64,000 bases of DNA from Lentisphaeria bacterium (GTDB taxonomy: Bacteria; Verrucomicrobiota; Lentisphaeria; Victivallales; Victivallaceae): the NCBI GenBank assembly GCA_018265615.1, contig JABLYX010000009.1, forward strand, positions 1 to 64,000, given 5' to 3'. Shown one piece after another: positions 41,605 through 51,291 of this stretch. A program made the position numbers and the translations under genes. A model generated the notes under the pieces. The model had not been told where the DNA came from. It ran no database searches and saw only the letters and a program-made list of their open reading frames with translations. Numbering within the stretch: position 1 is the stretch's first letter; every line of letters starts with the position of its first letter.

Positions 41605-43514
41605 GCCTGAATGATCCTGTATTGTGCAACCGCGTTATCCTGAAAATCGGCTTCGACGACCGTCCCGTCAGCAAAGCGGGTACGTGCCTTTCCGGCGACG
41701 GCGGCCACGCCGTTCCGATCCCGGAAGGAGTGTACGTCGCCCGCAAATTCATGCGCGAGCATTTCGCTGGTATAGGTTTTTCGCATTTTCTGTGAAAGCT
41801 CCAGGCTGGCGTCGTCCAGCCCGGTCGGCAAAAGATTGTAAAGCGCCTGATACGCCAGATAGGTTTTACCGTATGGGCCGTGCGCTGCTTCGCAGGTGTA
41901 GTTCAAAACCGAATCGTGAAAGACCAGCTGCCAGAGCGGTACCGGGAGCGGCGGTTCATCGAGTTCGTCCGAATTGGCGCACTCCGGAAGAAATGCGCTG
42001 AACGCACCCATGTGAACGATGCCCGCATAATAATCCGCCGGCGTTCCCTCGGTCGTTGCCGAACCGAATTGCGCGGCCAGATATTCCAGTAATTCCCGGC
42101 GATATTCCAGATCTTCCCGCTGTGTCATCGGATGCGCCGGATCATAACATCGCCGCAGTGGAGTACAGCCGAAAACATCGGCATAAATCCCGCCTCGTCC
42201 GAAAATTTCCACCATGTGCGGAATATCCCTTCGGGCGTATTTCATTGAACACGCGGTACAAAGCAGGCGCGCGCGCCCGCCCCGCCAGATGCCGCCTCTG
42301 ACCGGAATCTGGTCCTGATTGCGACACAAATCCGCGGAACAATCCTCCGGCGAATTTTCATAGGTGTCATGATAGTTGTCGTGAACCGAAAAAATGAATC
42401 CCGGGGAGAGCGCGCGGCCGTACTCCGCCGCCGCCTGAAGCTCACGAATCTTCCCGCGCTCCGGATTTGGCGGCAGCCGAACCGGGTATCCCGAGTCGAA
42501 TCCCATGTAATTCCAGCCGGTATTGTAGATGCATACCCGGTCGAATCCGCGTTGTTTTGCGGTATCAAAAATTTCGTATGCGCTCCAATTTCCCGGCAGT
42601 CCCTCGATTGGATTGGCTTCCTTGCGCGGCATGTACAAACTGTAGGCATGCGGCAGCGGGGCGCGGCGTTGAGCATAGACATTGTGTTTCCAGATCACGG
42701 CGCCGACCAGATTTTCAGCAACGGGGGATTTGGTGATTTTTTCCGAATACGTCACAAATTTCCGTTCCGTAATGAGGGCGGCGCGATACCATTTGGCCAG
42801 CGTATTGTAGTCGCTTCCGGGCGGCGCGATTTGAACTTGAATGACGCGCCGGTGATTGGCGAAGCGGTCGATCACGTCGAATTCGTGGTCGAAGGACACC
42901 TGATTTGCGTGTTCACGGTTGATGGAAAAACGGGTACACATATCGGTGAAAGTCAATACACGGATCAACAGCCCTGGCATCGACTTGCGGAACAGCCCGC
43001 AAATCGGCATATTGGAATAATGATTCGAGTATTCATAATCGAAGGTCAGGCGGTCGCGCCGGGGAAAACGAAAAATGCAGCCGAAGCCGCACGGCAACGC
43101 CGCTTCGCCCGGTGTACCGATCGATTGAGCGAATAACCCGTTGGTGAAACGAAGACGCAACGGTTCGATATCCAGATTCCGGACCGGTTCTGAAATGAAA
43201 TGAATTGCATCCCCCTGAAGCGCAATGGCGAATTCAAATTTCAGGTCGGGGCCGTTCTCCGGTTTTCGGTATGGATTTTCGCGGAACCGGCCGAAAAACT
43301 CCATCCGGTCAAACCGGAAGCGCATGACCTGCGGTTCCACGCACACCTTCAAACGGCAATTATCAGCCAAATTGTAAGTGTAAGCGTCGCCATAGGTCAG
43401 GCGGAACGGCGCGGGGGAGCTCCACTCGCCGCCGAATTGGAGGTCATGAAGGGTCAACACTCCGGCATCGGAATATTCGACCCGGATTTTTTTATTCTCC
43501 AAAACGTACATCAT
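41601..43514 (-). CDS. putative (beta/alpha)8 glycosidase, DUF5696/GH101-GH129-like
   Basis: A 637-residue protein without a leader. N-terminal beta-sandwich (residues 1-250), then a barrel-like domain with LVGAVIWKHNVYAQ, FDRVCIYNTGWNYMGFDSGY, FSVHDNYHDTYENSPED, GRGGIYADVFG and ATTEGTPADYYAGIVH. Acidic residues in VHDNYHD, YADVFG and ATTEGT are candidate catalytic groups by analogy with GH36-like, GH101 and GH129 enzymes. Family assignment is tentative. Start is at the ATGATG at 43514, behind GAGGAA. Confidence 0.55.
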   Translation of the reverse strand: MMYVLENKKIRVEYSDAGVLTLHDLQFGGEWSSPAPFRLTYGDAYTYNLADNCRLKVCVEPQVMRFRFDRMEFFGRFRENPYRKPENGPDLKFEFAIALQGDAIHFISEPVRNLDIEPLRLRFTNGLFAQSIGTPGEAALPCGFGCIFRFPRRDRLTFDYEYSNHYSNMPICGLFRKSMPGLLIRVLTFTDMCTRFSINREHANQVSFDHEFDVIDRFANHRRVIQVQIAPPGSDYNTLAKWYRAALITERKFVTYSEKITKSPVAENLVGAVIWKHNVYAQRRAPLPHAYSLYMPRKEANPIEGLPGNWSAYEIFDTAKQRGFDRVCIYNTGWNYMGFDSGYPVRLPPNPERGKIRELQAAAEYGRALSPGFIFSVHDNYHDTYENSPEDCSADLCRNQDQIPVRGGIWRGGRARLLCTACSMKYARRDIPHMVEIFGRGGIYADVFGCTPLRRCYDPAHPMTQREDLEYRRELLEYLAAQFGSATTEGTPADYYAGIVHMGAFSAFLPECANSDELDEPPLPVPLWQLVFHDSVLNYTCEAAHGPYGKTYLAYQALYNLLPTGLDDASLELSQKMRKTYTSEMLAHEFAGDVHSFRDRNGVAAVAGKARTRFADGTVVEADFQDNAVAQYRIIQA

Positions 43515-43586
43515 TTCCTCATCCTATTTTTTTATTTGGCAAACCCGTGAACGACCACCGGCGCCCGTCAGCCGAAACTGGCGCCG

Positions 43587-46500
43587 TTATAAGGATGGCA
43601 GTTCTCCCGCTGCCGCTACAATCAGGGAAGAACCGGGATGTTCTGAAAATTTCAGTTTCTCTATCCGATACTCCGACAGTTGCTGTTCATCGACAGCTCC
43701 GTCGTTGCGAGGCTCTTTCTGATTGTTCCAGCGGAAGACGTAAAAGTGGACGTTCCCGCTTTTTTCCCACAGAATTCCTTCCGACGGCGTCGGAGAAAAG
43801 AAAAATTTCCGCCCGGAATCCGTCTGAATTTCGAGTTTCATCACCGGCCCGTTCTGAAGTTTCGGAACGGCAACCAGAAAGTAGAGCGCGCCGGGAGCGA
43901 AATTCAAGGCAACCGAAACCTGCTTCTTCCCGGAAACAGCGTTTTTACTGCTCCGCTTCACCCGAAATGGCACACCGGCGATACGACCGGAGTCGGCGGG
44001 AACAGATATTTCCGCATCGGCAATCCGGTCCAGGTCAATCGTCCGGACATCACCGGCATCATATCTTTTTTCGGCCCGGGCGGCGGGTGGTTGGGGCGCG
44101 GCTGCTTTCCGGTCAGCCGGCGGGGTATTTTCCCTCCGGACAACCGGCAGCGATCTCTTTTGAGAGATATCTGTTTCAAAGAACAATTCCAGCAGGATTT
44201 CTCCGTTTACATTCCCCTCGATCTGCAGCGATCTTGCCGCCTTGCTGAATCGGAATGGAACGTTTTCCCCATTGATGCAAACCCGGACGGGAGCTGCTTC
44301 GGCAAGAAAATCGATCTTAAAATCGCCTGCGGCACGCAGCCGGACGAGCATTCGCTTTTCGTTCCGGCGGTATTCCGCACCGAGCAATACGGCCGGAGCC
44401 CAGGCGGCGGGACTGCATGGAGCTTCCCGGCCGGCCAATTGTGCCGCGCAGCGGTAAAGGATGCCCGAGCCGGCATGATTGGCATGAAGCCATATCCGGT
44501 TTTGATCGTCATCGCAAAGTCCGCGGGAGAGAATCTCCCGCAATCTCTCCGTATCCTCCCCCAACGCTTCCCGTAACAGGAAATGCTGTGCGATCATATT
44601 GGGAGTGTTAACCATGCCGCGGTATCCCGGACGACGGTATTTGTAATTGATCCAATCCGGAAAAAAACGTTCCAGTGTTTCATATTCAAACACATACGTG
44701 TCCCGGGCGATCAAATCGCAATAAAGGCGGATCAACTCCGGGGCCGTGACGCATCCCGCGATAAAATTGCAGGCGACTTCCCCAAGCTCCCAGCGCGTTG
44801 CGCCGCAGGCCCCCCATTCCGAGAGACCGGCCTCCAGACAGTTGCGCGTTTCGGAAAAATTGTTGAAGTATTGCTTTGCATACGGACGGTAACGAAACGC
44901 GACGAGCAGCGGACAGACGCCCTTGGATGCCGTAAAAAGCGCAAGATCCCGCATGCGCCGGTCGCCGGCAAGTCCGGCGAGTTTGTACATGCCGACACCG
45001 CCGAGCCACGAGTCCGGTCCCATGTCGATGGTGTGATTGATGGTATTCTCCATGCAATCCTGCCCCATGACCGCCCAGTCGTTGCGACGGACGCATGAAG
45101 TGTAGAAACGGCGGATTCCGTCCCAATTCGCCTGAATTTCAGAGATATCCCCCGAAAATTCCGCAAGGCGCGACGCATACATCAGTATAAACCCGACGAA
45201 ATTGGTGACATCACCAAATTGCGGCTGCGGAAAGTTGCGCCGGAGCCACCCGTAGGCGAAATAATGTTTTCCGGTCGACGGGTCGGTGCGTTCCGCCGCG
45301 GCATGCTCTGAAAGCCAGGCGCCGAACGCCTTCTGCCCGTTGATGATCTCCAGCAGCTTCCGAACCGCGAACCGTGTATTTCCGCAAAGCTCCTTCTGTT
45401 GTTCGGCATCCATGAAATTCCACAAATCGAAATAGGCGGAAAGCGCCGAGCTGGAATCCGGCCGGAACACGCCGCGCATCGGAGCTTTTGTGAAGGGAAA
45501 AGTGTCTATGAAACGGACGGCGTCCCGGGTCCGTTGGGATTCTGCGTCGGTCCTGACCGGAACAACTGTCCGCAGATCGGGTACCCGCAAGGTATAATCG
45601 CTGCGGTTTCCCTCGCACCAGAGATATGGCCCGACAATGGAAGGCATGTCCGGATTGTGATATTTCGCCGGCAGTTCAACTTGGATTTTATCCAAGCCCA
45701 GCATGGCGGCGGGCGGTGGGAGCGGCGCACATTCAACGCCGGGAACTCCCCATTCGTTGGCGATCCCCGCATAGCGGTAGATATTGGCAACCGCCACTTT
45801 GCGCCGATCCGGCGAGAATTTGAAATATTCATCGCAAGCGATCGGGTAACGCAGCATGATGCGATTGATTTTCTCACATTGCTCTGCCATTTTCACCGGT
45901 CCGCCCGGAGGTTCGATGAAGGTGCGGCATCCCCACGGGGTGGAGATCCCGATGCATCCGGCTGCTTTTTTCCAGCGGATTTCGATTCCCGAACCCGATG
46001 CGGAAACCGAGAGTGGTTTTCGCGTCAAAGTCAGCAGAAACGGCATTGCGGCATCTGGAAAATCGGGCAAGAGCAACAGCCAGTTCCGCGTCAAACGTTT
46101 CCCGGATATCCGGGAAAACTCATTGGGCGGGAGAAGTTGCAGCCGGCCATCAAGTTCCGCCAATATGCGTCCGGGGGTTCCGTTCCGATTGGGACGATTT
46201 TCAAAGCGGACTCCTGACGCATCCGTATCAAGCAGAAAACCGGGGGCGGTCAATCCCGCCCGGGTCTCCCATTGTATCTTTTTTCCGTTTTTCCGACCGC
46301 GGCACTGATAGCTTTTTTTACGAAACACCCAATTTGTTTCCATTTGCCGTCCTCCATCCTCATCAAAATCCGCCTCCAACGGTTCAAAAGTAAGCGATGG
46401 GTGCCCACCCGATGTATTCCAATTATAATTGATATAACGGCTGCGTCCCAACTGGGCAAACAGCAAGCCTTGTTCCGGCTTGCTTTCGCCGAAAGCGTAA

Positions 46501-47513
46501 CGCCCGGAGGAGTTCATGCCGATTCCATATTGCCATTGTTCCGGTGAAGCCGCCCAAAGAGCCTGCAATAATTGTTCGCATTCCGCTGCCGCGGTGGAGG
46601 CGGCTTGCCAATTGCCTTCTTTCAGAGCATTCTGCGCCTGTTGAATACATGCTTGCAGTTTCTCATCTGAAATGTTTTTTATTTGATTGAACTGCATTCC
46701 CCGGCGATAATCCGTGAGATTTTCAGTGGCGGCAACGGTATTCCTGTAAGCTGAAAAAGCAAAATACAATTCGGAATAACGCTTCTCCAAGGCGGGAAGG
46801 CGAAGACACTTTTCGGAATCCGGCATCCGGGGATCGTTGAGCAACCGAAGAAAATCCTCCCGGAGTGACCGAAGCCGTTCCGGAAGTCGTCCGCCAAGCC
46901 CGATTTTATTTTTTGCGGCACTGTTTGCATATCCCTCCAGCGCGGAAATTCGCAGGTCACCGATTTCGCGAACCCGCAAGAGTTCCTGCCGGGGGCTGAG
47001 CAGAAAACGGAATGACTTGATTTCAATCGCGGCTTCCGCCGAATCCGTTGTTCTGCAGGGCTGGAATAGAAAGACAACTCCCTTTTCACCCATATTCCAA
47101 GCGGGGATTTCAGAAAGTTCGAATCGGTAAACCTGAAACTTTCCGTCCGCCTTGACCGGCTGTTCGAGGGAGGCGGATTTGCCGTTTCCCCACCGCCATT
47201 GAAGATGCGCAAGCGGATTTTCCGCGGAGGAATCGACTTTCATGCAAACCTCCACCGCAGCAACCTGCCAGGGAAGCATCGTGGTTAATTCCTTGATCAG
47301 GCTGTAGGTTTCAAGAGTTCCCGCGTCGGATTTCTGACGGAGTTGCAGCGTGTTGTCCGAAGACACCGCGACGAATGCAAATCCGGTCGGTTGAAAATAT
47401 TGGGACTCCGGTCGAAGCGATGCATCAAATTTGAAATCGATCGAATTTCCGTTCGTATTTGTGAAAACAACTCCGCAGTAAAGCATCAGAAGGAAAAATC
47501 TGCTGAAATTCAT
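43587..47513 (-). CDS. large secreted protein with alpha-toroid-like domain, unknown function
   Basis: A 1308-residue protein with a Sec leader (FSRFFLLMLYCGVVFTNTNG). Residues 25-180 look like a carbohydrate-binding beta-sandwich, 190-330 are helical, and 330-640 form another beta-rich domain. From about 690 to 1060 is a helical region rich in Trp and Tyr (FSGDISEIQANWDGIRRFY, MENTINHTIDMGPDSWLGG, TRWELGEVACNFIAG) suggestive of an (alpha/alpha) toroid as in polysaccharide lyases or glycosidases. The C-terminus (after 1130) has another beta domain. No catalytic assignment is possible. AGGTG precedes the start; it directly follows the pseudopilin gene. Confidence 0.7.
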   Translation of the reverse strand: MNFSRFFLLMLYCGVVFTNTNGNSIDFKFDASLRPESQYFQPTGFAFVAVSSDNTLQLRQKSDAGTLETYSLIKELTTMLPWQVAAVEVCMKVDSSAENPLAHLQWRWGNGKSASLEQPVKADGKFQVYRFELSEIPAWNMGEKGVVFLFQPCRTTDSAEAAIEIKSFRFLLSPRQELLRVREIGDLRISALEGYANSAAKNKIGLGGRLPERLRSLREDFLRLLNDPRMPDSEKCLRLPALEKRYSELYFAFSAYRNTVAATENLTDYRRGMQFNQIKNISDEKLQACIQQAQNALKEGNWQAASTAAAECEQLLQALWAASPEQWQYGIGMNSSGRYAFGESKPEQGLLFAQLGRSRYINYNWNTSGGHPSLTFEPLEADFDEDGGRQMETNWVFRKKSYQCRGRKNGKKIQWETRAGLTAPGFLLDTDASGVRFENRPNRNGTPGRILAELDGRLQLLPPNEFSRISGKRLTRNWLLLLPDFPDAAMPFLLTLTRKPLSVSASGSGIEIRWKKAAGCIGISTPWGCRTFIEPPGGPVKMAEQCEKINRIMLRYPIACDEYFKFSPDRRKVAVANIYRYAGIANEWGVPGVECAPLPPPAAMLGLDKIQVELPAKYHNPDMPSIVGPYLWCEGNRSDYTLRVPDLRTVVPVRTDAESQRTRDAVRFIDTFPFTKAPMRGVFRPDSSSALSAYFDLWNFMDAEQQKELCGNTRFAVRKLLEIINGQKAFGAWLSEHAAAERTDPSTGKHYFAYGWLRRNFPQPQFGDVTNFVGFILMYASRLAEFSGDISEIQANWDGIRRFYTSCVRRNDWAVMGQDCMENTINHTIDMGPDSWLGGVGMYKLAGLAGDRRMRDLALFTASKGVCPLLVAFRYRPYAKQYFNNFSETRNCLEAGLSEWGACGATRWELGEVACNFIAGCVTAPELIRLYCDLIARDTYVFEYETLERFFPDWINYKYRRPGYRGMVNTPNMIAQHFLLREALGEDTERLREILSRGLCDDDQNRIWLHANHAGSGILYRCAAQLAGREAPCSPAAWAPAVLLGAEYRRNEKRMLVRLRAAGDFKIDFLAEAAPVRVCINGENVPFRFSKAARSLQIEGNVNGEILLELFFETDISQKRSLPVVRRENTPPADRKAAAPQPPAARAEKRYDAGDVRTIDLDRIADAEISVPADSGRIAGVPFRVKRSSKNAVSGKKQVSVALNFAPGALYFLVAVPKLQNGPVMKLEIQTDSGRKFFFSPTPSEGILWEKSGNVHFYVFRWNNQKEPRNDGAVDEQQLSEYRIEKLKFSEHPGSSLIVAAAGELPSL

Positions 47514-47524
47514 TTTCGGTCACC

Positions 47525-48262
47525 TCAATACGCCGCGCCGGCATAAGCATCGCTCCAAAAATATCCTCGGGCGGAATCCCACATATTCGATGGAATCTGT
47601 TCCAAATGCATCGGAGAAGCGTGAAAGTCGGCCCATAAGACATTCACCGCCGAGTTTCCCCGGTGACGGCAGCGGTTCTCCTCTATAAGACTCACTCCGC
47701 CGGAACGCCAACGGCTTGTGGTAAAACATATTTGGACATTCCAGTCATCTGCAACCGTTTTAGCATTTGCTCCCCAGTCAATGTCCGTGACCGCAGCTCG
47801 CTTTGAAGGATTCTTGATCTGCGAAAGCATGTGCGGTTTCCCTTTGGCGGACGATGAGGAGGCCGAAGCAAAGGAAGGGTAAATGCTCAATTCATTGTTT
47901 TCCGGCAGGTCAGCCCCGACAATACCGTAATGTACATTCGTTCGCGAAACTTTTTTTTCCTGGGAAGGACACGAAAACGGTCCGGTGAATTCCATTGTTT
48001 TAGTCGACCAATCCCGGTTGCACGGAAGCGTTCCGTTATTGATGCAACTCAGCCATTGCGAAGCCAGCGGCAGCATGTCCGATGCCCCTCCGCAATAGAG
48101 AGCAAGCATTTTACCGATTTGAGAAAGATTATTCACGCACTGGGTATCACGTGCCTTAGCCCGTGATTTATTCAACGCAGGCAGCAGCATCCCGGCCAAA
48201 ATCGCGATGATTGCGATCACAACCAGCAATTCGATTAAAGTAAAGTAAGAATTCTTTTTCAT
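47525..48262 (-). CDS. pseudopilin with DUF1559-type C-terminus
   Basis: A 245-residue protein with prepilin leader KKNSYFTLIELLVVIAIIAI and AGMLLPALNKSRAKARDTQC. The C-terminus reads RHRGNSAVNVLWADFHASP, a degenerate H-X9-DG (D-F-H). ATG 48262 is chosen because AGGA precedes it and the protein then starts at the leader. In Lentisphaerae such pseudopilins often precede glycosidase operons. First gene of the five-gene minus-strand operon, divergent from the LacI regulator. Confidence 0.82.
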   Translation of the reverse strand: MKKNSYFTLIELLVVIAIIAILAGMLLPALNKSRAKARDTQCVNNLSQIGKMLALYCGGASDMLPLASQWLSCINNGTLPCNRDWSTKTMEFTGPFSCPSQEKKVSRTNVHYGIVGADLPENNELSIYPSFASASSSSAKGKPHMLSQIKNPSKRAAVTDIDWGANAKTVADDWNVQICFTTSRWRSGGVSLIEENRCRHRGNSAVNVLWADFHASPMHLEQIPSNMWDSARGYFWSDAYAGAAY

Positions 48263-48725
48263 CGTTTTAATTCCTGTTCTAAAGTTTTCCTGTTTTTTCA
48301 GGTTTGTTTTTTGAACAGCTTCCGCGAATCGGAAAACGTTCACGAATTTTCCGTTTGTTTTGACATCGGACAGAAAAAAGTTGAAAAATTTTTTCTGCCG
48401 AAAATCAGGGAACAGAACGGACAAAAATCCCTATACGCATGCCATCATCCATATCCCAGCCATATTCCAGCCCTCCTGGCGCGATTTATCGCATTTTTCC
48501 GGTTTGAAGTTGAAAACTTCAGATTCCTGTTTAAATGGTTGCTTGGGATTCCCCTTTTCCTGTTTTAATTATACCTTGGCTTCAGATGATTGACAAGAGA
48601 GAAGGTTGTGTTTTTAAGGCAAATTCAACGCAAAAAAAAGCAAATAATTTGCTTTTGAAAGCTGAACATGTATATTGTTCCATACCACAAAGAAAATATT
48701 CCATCAACAGAAGGGGAGTTTTTCG
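48263..48725. promoter_or_regulatory. divergent control region of pseudopilin operon and LacI gene
   Basis: No gene is seen. An inverted repeat CGGAAAA (48330-48336) / TTTTCCG (48347-48353) lies near the pseudopilin side. A perfect 21-bp palindrome at 48636-48656 (AAAAGCAAAT-A-ATTTGCTTTT) lies 70 bp before the regulator gene. The palindrome has the size and symmetry of a LacI-family operator, so autoregulation and shared control of both operons are likely. Confidence 0.6.
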
Positions 48726-49700
48726 ATGCGAAAAAAAGGCGGACCGAGGCTGGCGGACCTTGCCCGTCAGGCAGGCGTATCCATTTCAACCGTATCACGT
48801 TGCCTGAATAATCAGGGCCAGCTCAGTTCGGGAACGCGTCAGCGGATTTTGCGTCTGGCGCGTGAAAATCCGGCAATGAACAGTTCCGGGCAGACAATTT
48901 TGCTGATTTTGCCGCCGGGACAGGATTTCGGCTGGTACACGTTTTATTTGTTGCAGGAATTGCGCAGGATCGGAACCGACCGGAAGGTTACCCTGGAAAT
49001 TCAGTTCGCGGATCATTGCAGCCATTTGCAGGAGCGTAATTTTGGCGGAATCATCAGTGTGGATTATTTCAACCATCTGGAAAAACTGTTGGGGGCCAAT
49101 CATACCATCCCATTGGTTTGCCTGAATAATCCGGGAAATTCGTTGGAATGCGTCTACTCGATCTGTTCCAACGACCATCAGGGGATGCGTGAAGCCCTGA
49201 TTTATCTGATAGAACACAATCATCGCAAAATCGCACTGCTTTTACATCACAACGACCGTTCAATCACGGCACGGAACCGGGAACAGGCGTTACGTGAAGT
49301 CATGGCGGAATTCAAACTTTCCAATCAAGTCGTGGTGGCGCGTTACATAAATGATCCGGTCGGCTGCGTGGATATGCTCCATAAAAGCGGAGTTACCGCC
49401 TTGATTTCCCCGGCGGAATCCTCCTCTCTGAAATTATTGAAGGCGTTTCATACAGTGAAATGTAAAATTCCGGAGGAAATGTCGCTGATTACGGGAGAAA
49501 TTTCCTACATTTCCGGTTTTTTACAACCCGCACTGAGTACGCTTGAGCAAAATTTTGGAAAACTGGCGACATGCGCTTTCGACACCATCGAAAAGCTTCA
49601 GCGCGGGGAAACCGTTCCGTTGCTCCAGAAAATCGATTACCGCCTTAATAAACGCGATTCCGTGGCGTTGTCTCCCGGCATGGCGGAACTTCCGGAATAA
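48726..49700 (+). CDS. LacI-family transcriptional regulator
   Basis: A 324-residue protein. N-terminal HTH LADLARQAGVSISTVSRCLN (about residues 9-28), then a periplasmic-binding-protein-like sensor domain (FGGIISVDYFNHLEKLLG, SNDHQGMREALIYLIEHNHR, EEMSLITGE). The hinge is shortened. GGGGAG precedes ATG 48726. Probably senses a sugar released by the adjacent enzymes and controls the flanking minus-strand operons through the 48636-48656 palindrome. Confidence 0.86.
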   Translation: MRKKGGPRLADLARQAGVSISTVSRCLNNQGQLSSGTRQRILRLARENPAMNSSGQTILLILPPGQDFGWYTFYLLQELRRIGTDRKVTLEIQFADHCSHLQERNFGGIISVDYFNHLEKLLGANHTIPLVCLNNPGNSLECVYSICSNDHQGMREALIYLIEHNHRKIALLLHHNDRSITARNREQALREVMAEFKLSNQVVVARYINDPVGCVDMLHKSGVTALISPAESSSLKLLKAFHTVKCKIPEEMSLITGEISYISGFLQPALSTLEQNFGKLATCAFDTIEKLQRGETVPLLQKIDYRLNKRDSVALSPGMAELPE

Positions 49701-49778
49701 CGCCTGCAATGCGGAAGGATCGTACATTCGGCGCATGTATGCCTGAATGCATCTGCGATCACCAGTTGCGATATTTGC

Positions 49779-50090
49779 TCAGATGCACCGACGCCGCGAC
49801 AATTGACAGCCCGCTCGCATTGTCGCAATCGGCTCGCACTGCACCGATGATCCTTTCGGGAAATAAAGGCGGAATGTCAACTTCCGGGGACTGTGGCAAA
49901 CGTCAGGTTCGCGGTCAGGAAATTCGCGGGCAATAGCTTCAGCGCGCCGTCCCAGGGTAATTTTGTCACCATTGGCTTCCCGCAGAATCATTGCTTTAGG
50001 CTTATGATCCCTTGTGGTGCATTGCAGATGGAACACGCCATTTTCTTCATAGGCCCGTCCCATTCCTTTTGAACGTCGTTTGCTTTTCAT
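49779..50090 (-). pseudogene. N-terminal stub of a tyrosine integrase
   Basis: From ATG 50090 (GGAGG upstream) the frame reads MKSKRRSKGMGRAYEENG, then VFHLQCTTRDHKPKAMILR and KITLGRRAEAIAREF, a typical arm-binding N-terminus of phage integrases. After about 60 residues the similarity stops and the frame runs on in unrelated sequence to 49779. No catalytic domain follows in any frame. It is fused in frame to the end of the GH2 remnant upstream, so it marks a recombination or insertion event. Confidence 0.65.
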
Positions 50091-50099
50091 TGATTCCTC

Positions 50100-51290
50100 C
50101 CGATCAGTTTTGCCTTTGGGTTTTCCGCCATCATAAATCCGAACTGGTGAAAACGTAAGAACAAACGGTCTTCTCCCGATCCATTCTCGGGAACATTTGT
50201 GGAGATGTCCCCGAGCCGAGAAAAAATGCCATTCATTGAGCACCAGCATCCCAAGTTCGTCGCAAACATCCAAAAAGTCCGGGCTGAAAGGGTGATGCGC
50301 GGTCCGCACCGCATTGCATCCCATTGTTTTCAGAATGCGGATCTGGCGGACAAACGTATCTTTGGTAACGGCCGCCCCGAGAGAGCCTCCATCGTTATGA
50401 AGGCAGCATCCTTTTATTTTTACCGGCTGATGATTCAGATAGAACCCGGTATCCGCACTGTATTCAAAAAAACGGAAGCCAAAAACATTCTCCACGCAAT
50501 GGCGGCATACACCCTCAAACCGAAGTTGGGATTTCAAGCAATAAAGATGGGGATTTTCAAGGTCCCATAATTTGGGGTTGGCTACGGTGATCTTATCCGC
50601 GAGCTGAACTTCCAACGTTGCGCCGATCCAGTGCGGCGACGAGGATTCCGCGATCACGGTGCCGGTTTCCTGCTCGTAGACGGTATGTACAATTTGGCAC
50701 TCAACACGTTTGCGTTGAAAATTCTTGACCATATATTTGATATTGACGAAGGCCGAGGTCAAACCGTTCAAGTCGGTTATGATCTGAATTCCGTCGCGGA
50801 CGAAACTCATTTTTTCGTAAGTTTCAAGATAGACGCTGCGATAAATGCCGGCGCCGGCATACCAGCGGCATCCCATTGTATCGCTGTGATCCACCTTCAC
50901 GACGACGACATTTTCCTCCCATTTTTGTAAAAAAGGAATCAGGTCAACCTCAAACGGAAGATATCCCCATTCTCTGCCGCCGATATGTTTGCCGTTTAAA
51001 TAAACGGATGAATTTTTAAATACGCCCTCAAAAAATAATTTATAAATCTTGCCCTCGATATCTTCGTCAAGCGAAAGCTTCTTGCGATAACACCCCAATC
51101 CCGTGGGCAGGTAAGCTCCCCGGGCGTAACTGACGGCATCCGGCGAAAATCGGCCTTCGATACTCCAGTCATGCGGCAAATCTAAAATTCTCCATTGGGA
51201 ATCATCATAATCGGGCCGGATCATTTCATCAGGCCAGCCCTGCAAAAATTTCCAATCCTTATTCAGTATGATTCGGTTTTGCATCTTCAT
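50100..51290 (-). pseudogene. GH2 beta-galactosidase-like gene, 3' truncated
   Basis: Starts as a normal GH2 enzyme: RIILNKDWKFLQG, ILDLPHDWSIEGRFS, GAGIYRSVYLETYE, then VKIKGCCLHNDGGSLGAAV and CNAVRTAHHPFSPDFLDVCDELGMLV. Shortly after that (about 50200) GH2 similarity ends, before the barrel residues that carry the acid/base and nucleophile glutamates, and the frame enters unrelated sequence and the integrase stub. About half of a usual GH2 is missing. The start lies 1 bp after the GH20 stop, so the two were an operon. Confidence 0.75.
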
Positions 51291-51291
51291 T

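Noticed and set aside
49779..51290. Intact 503-residue GH2 enzyme
   Set aside because: GH2 similarity stops before the catalytic glutamates and the C-terminal part is an integrase N-terminus plus unrelated sequence.
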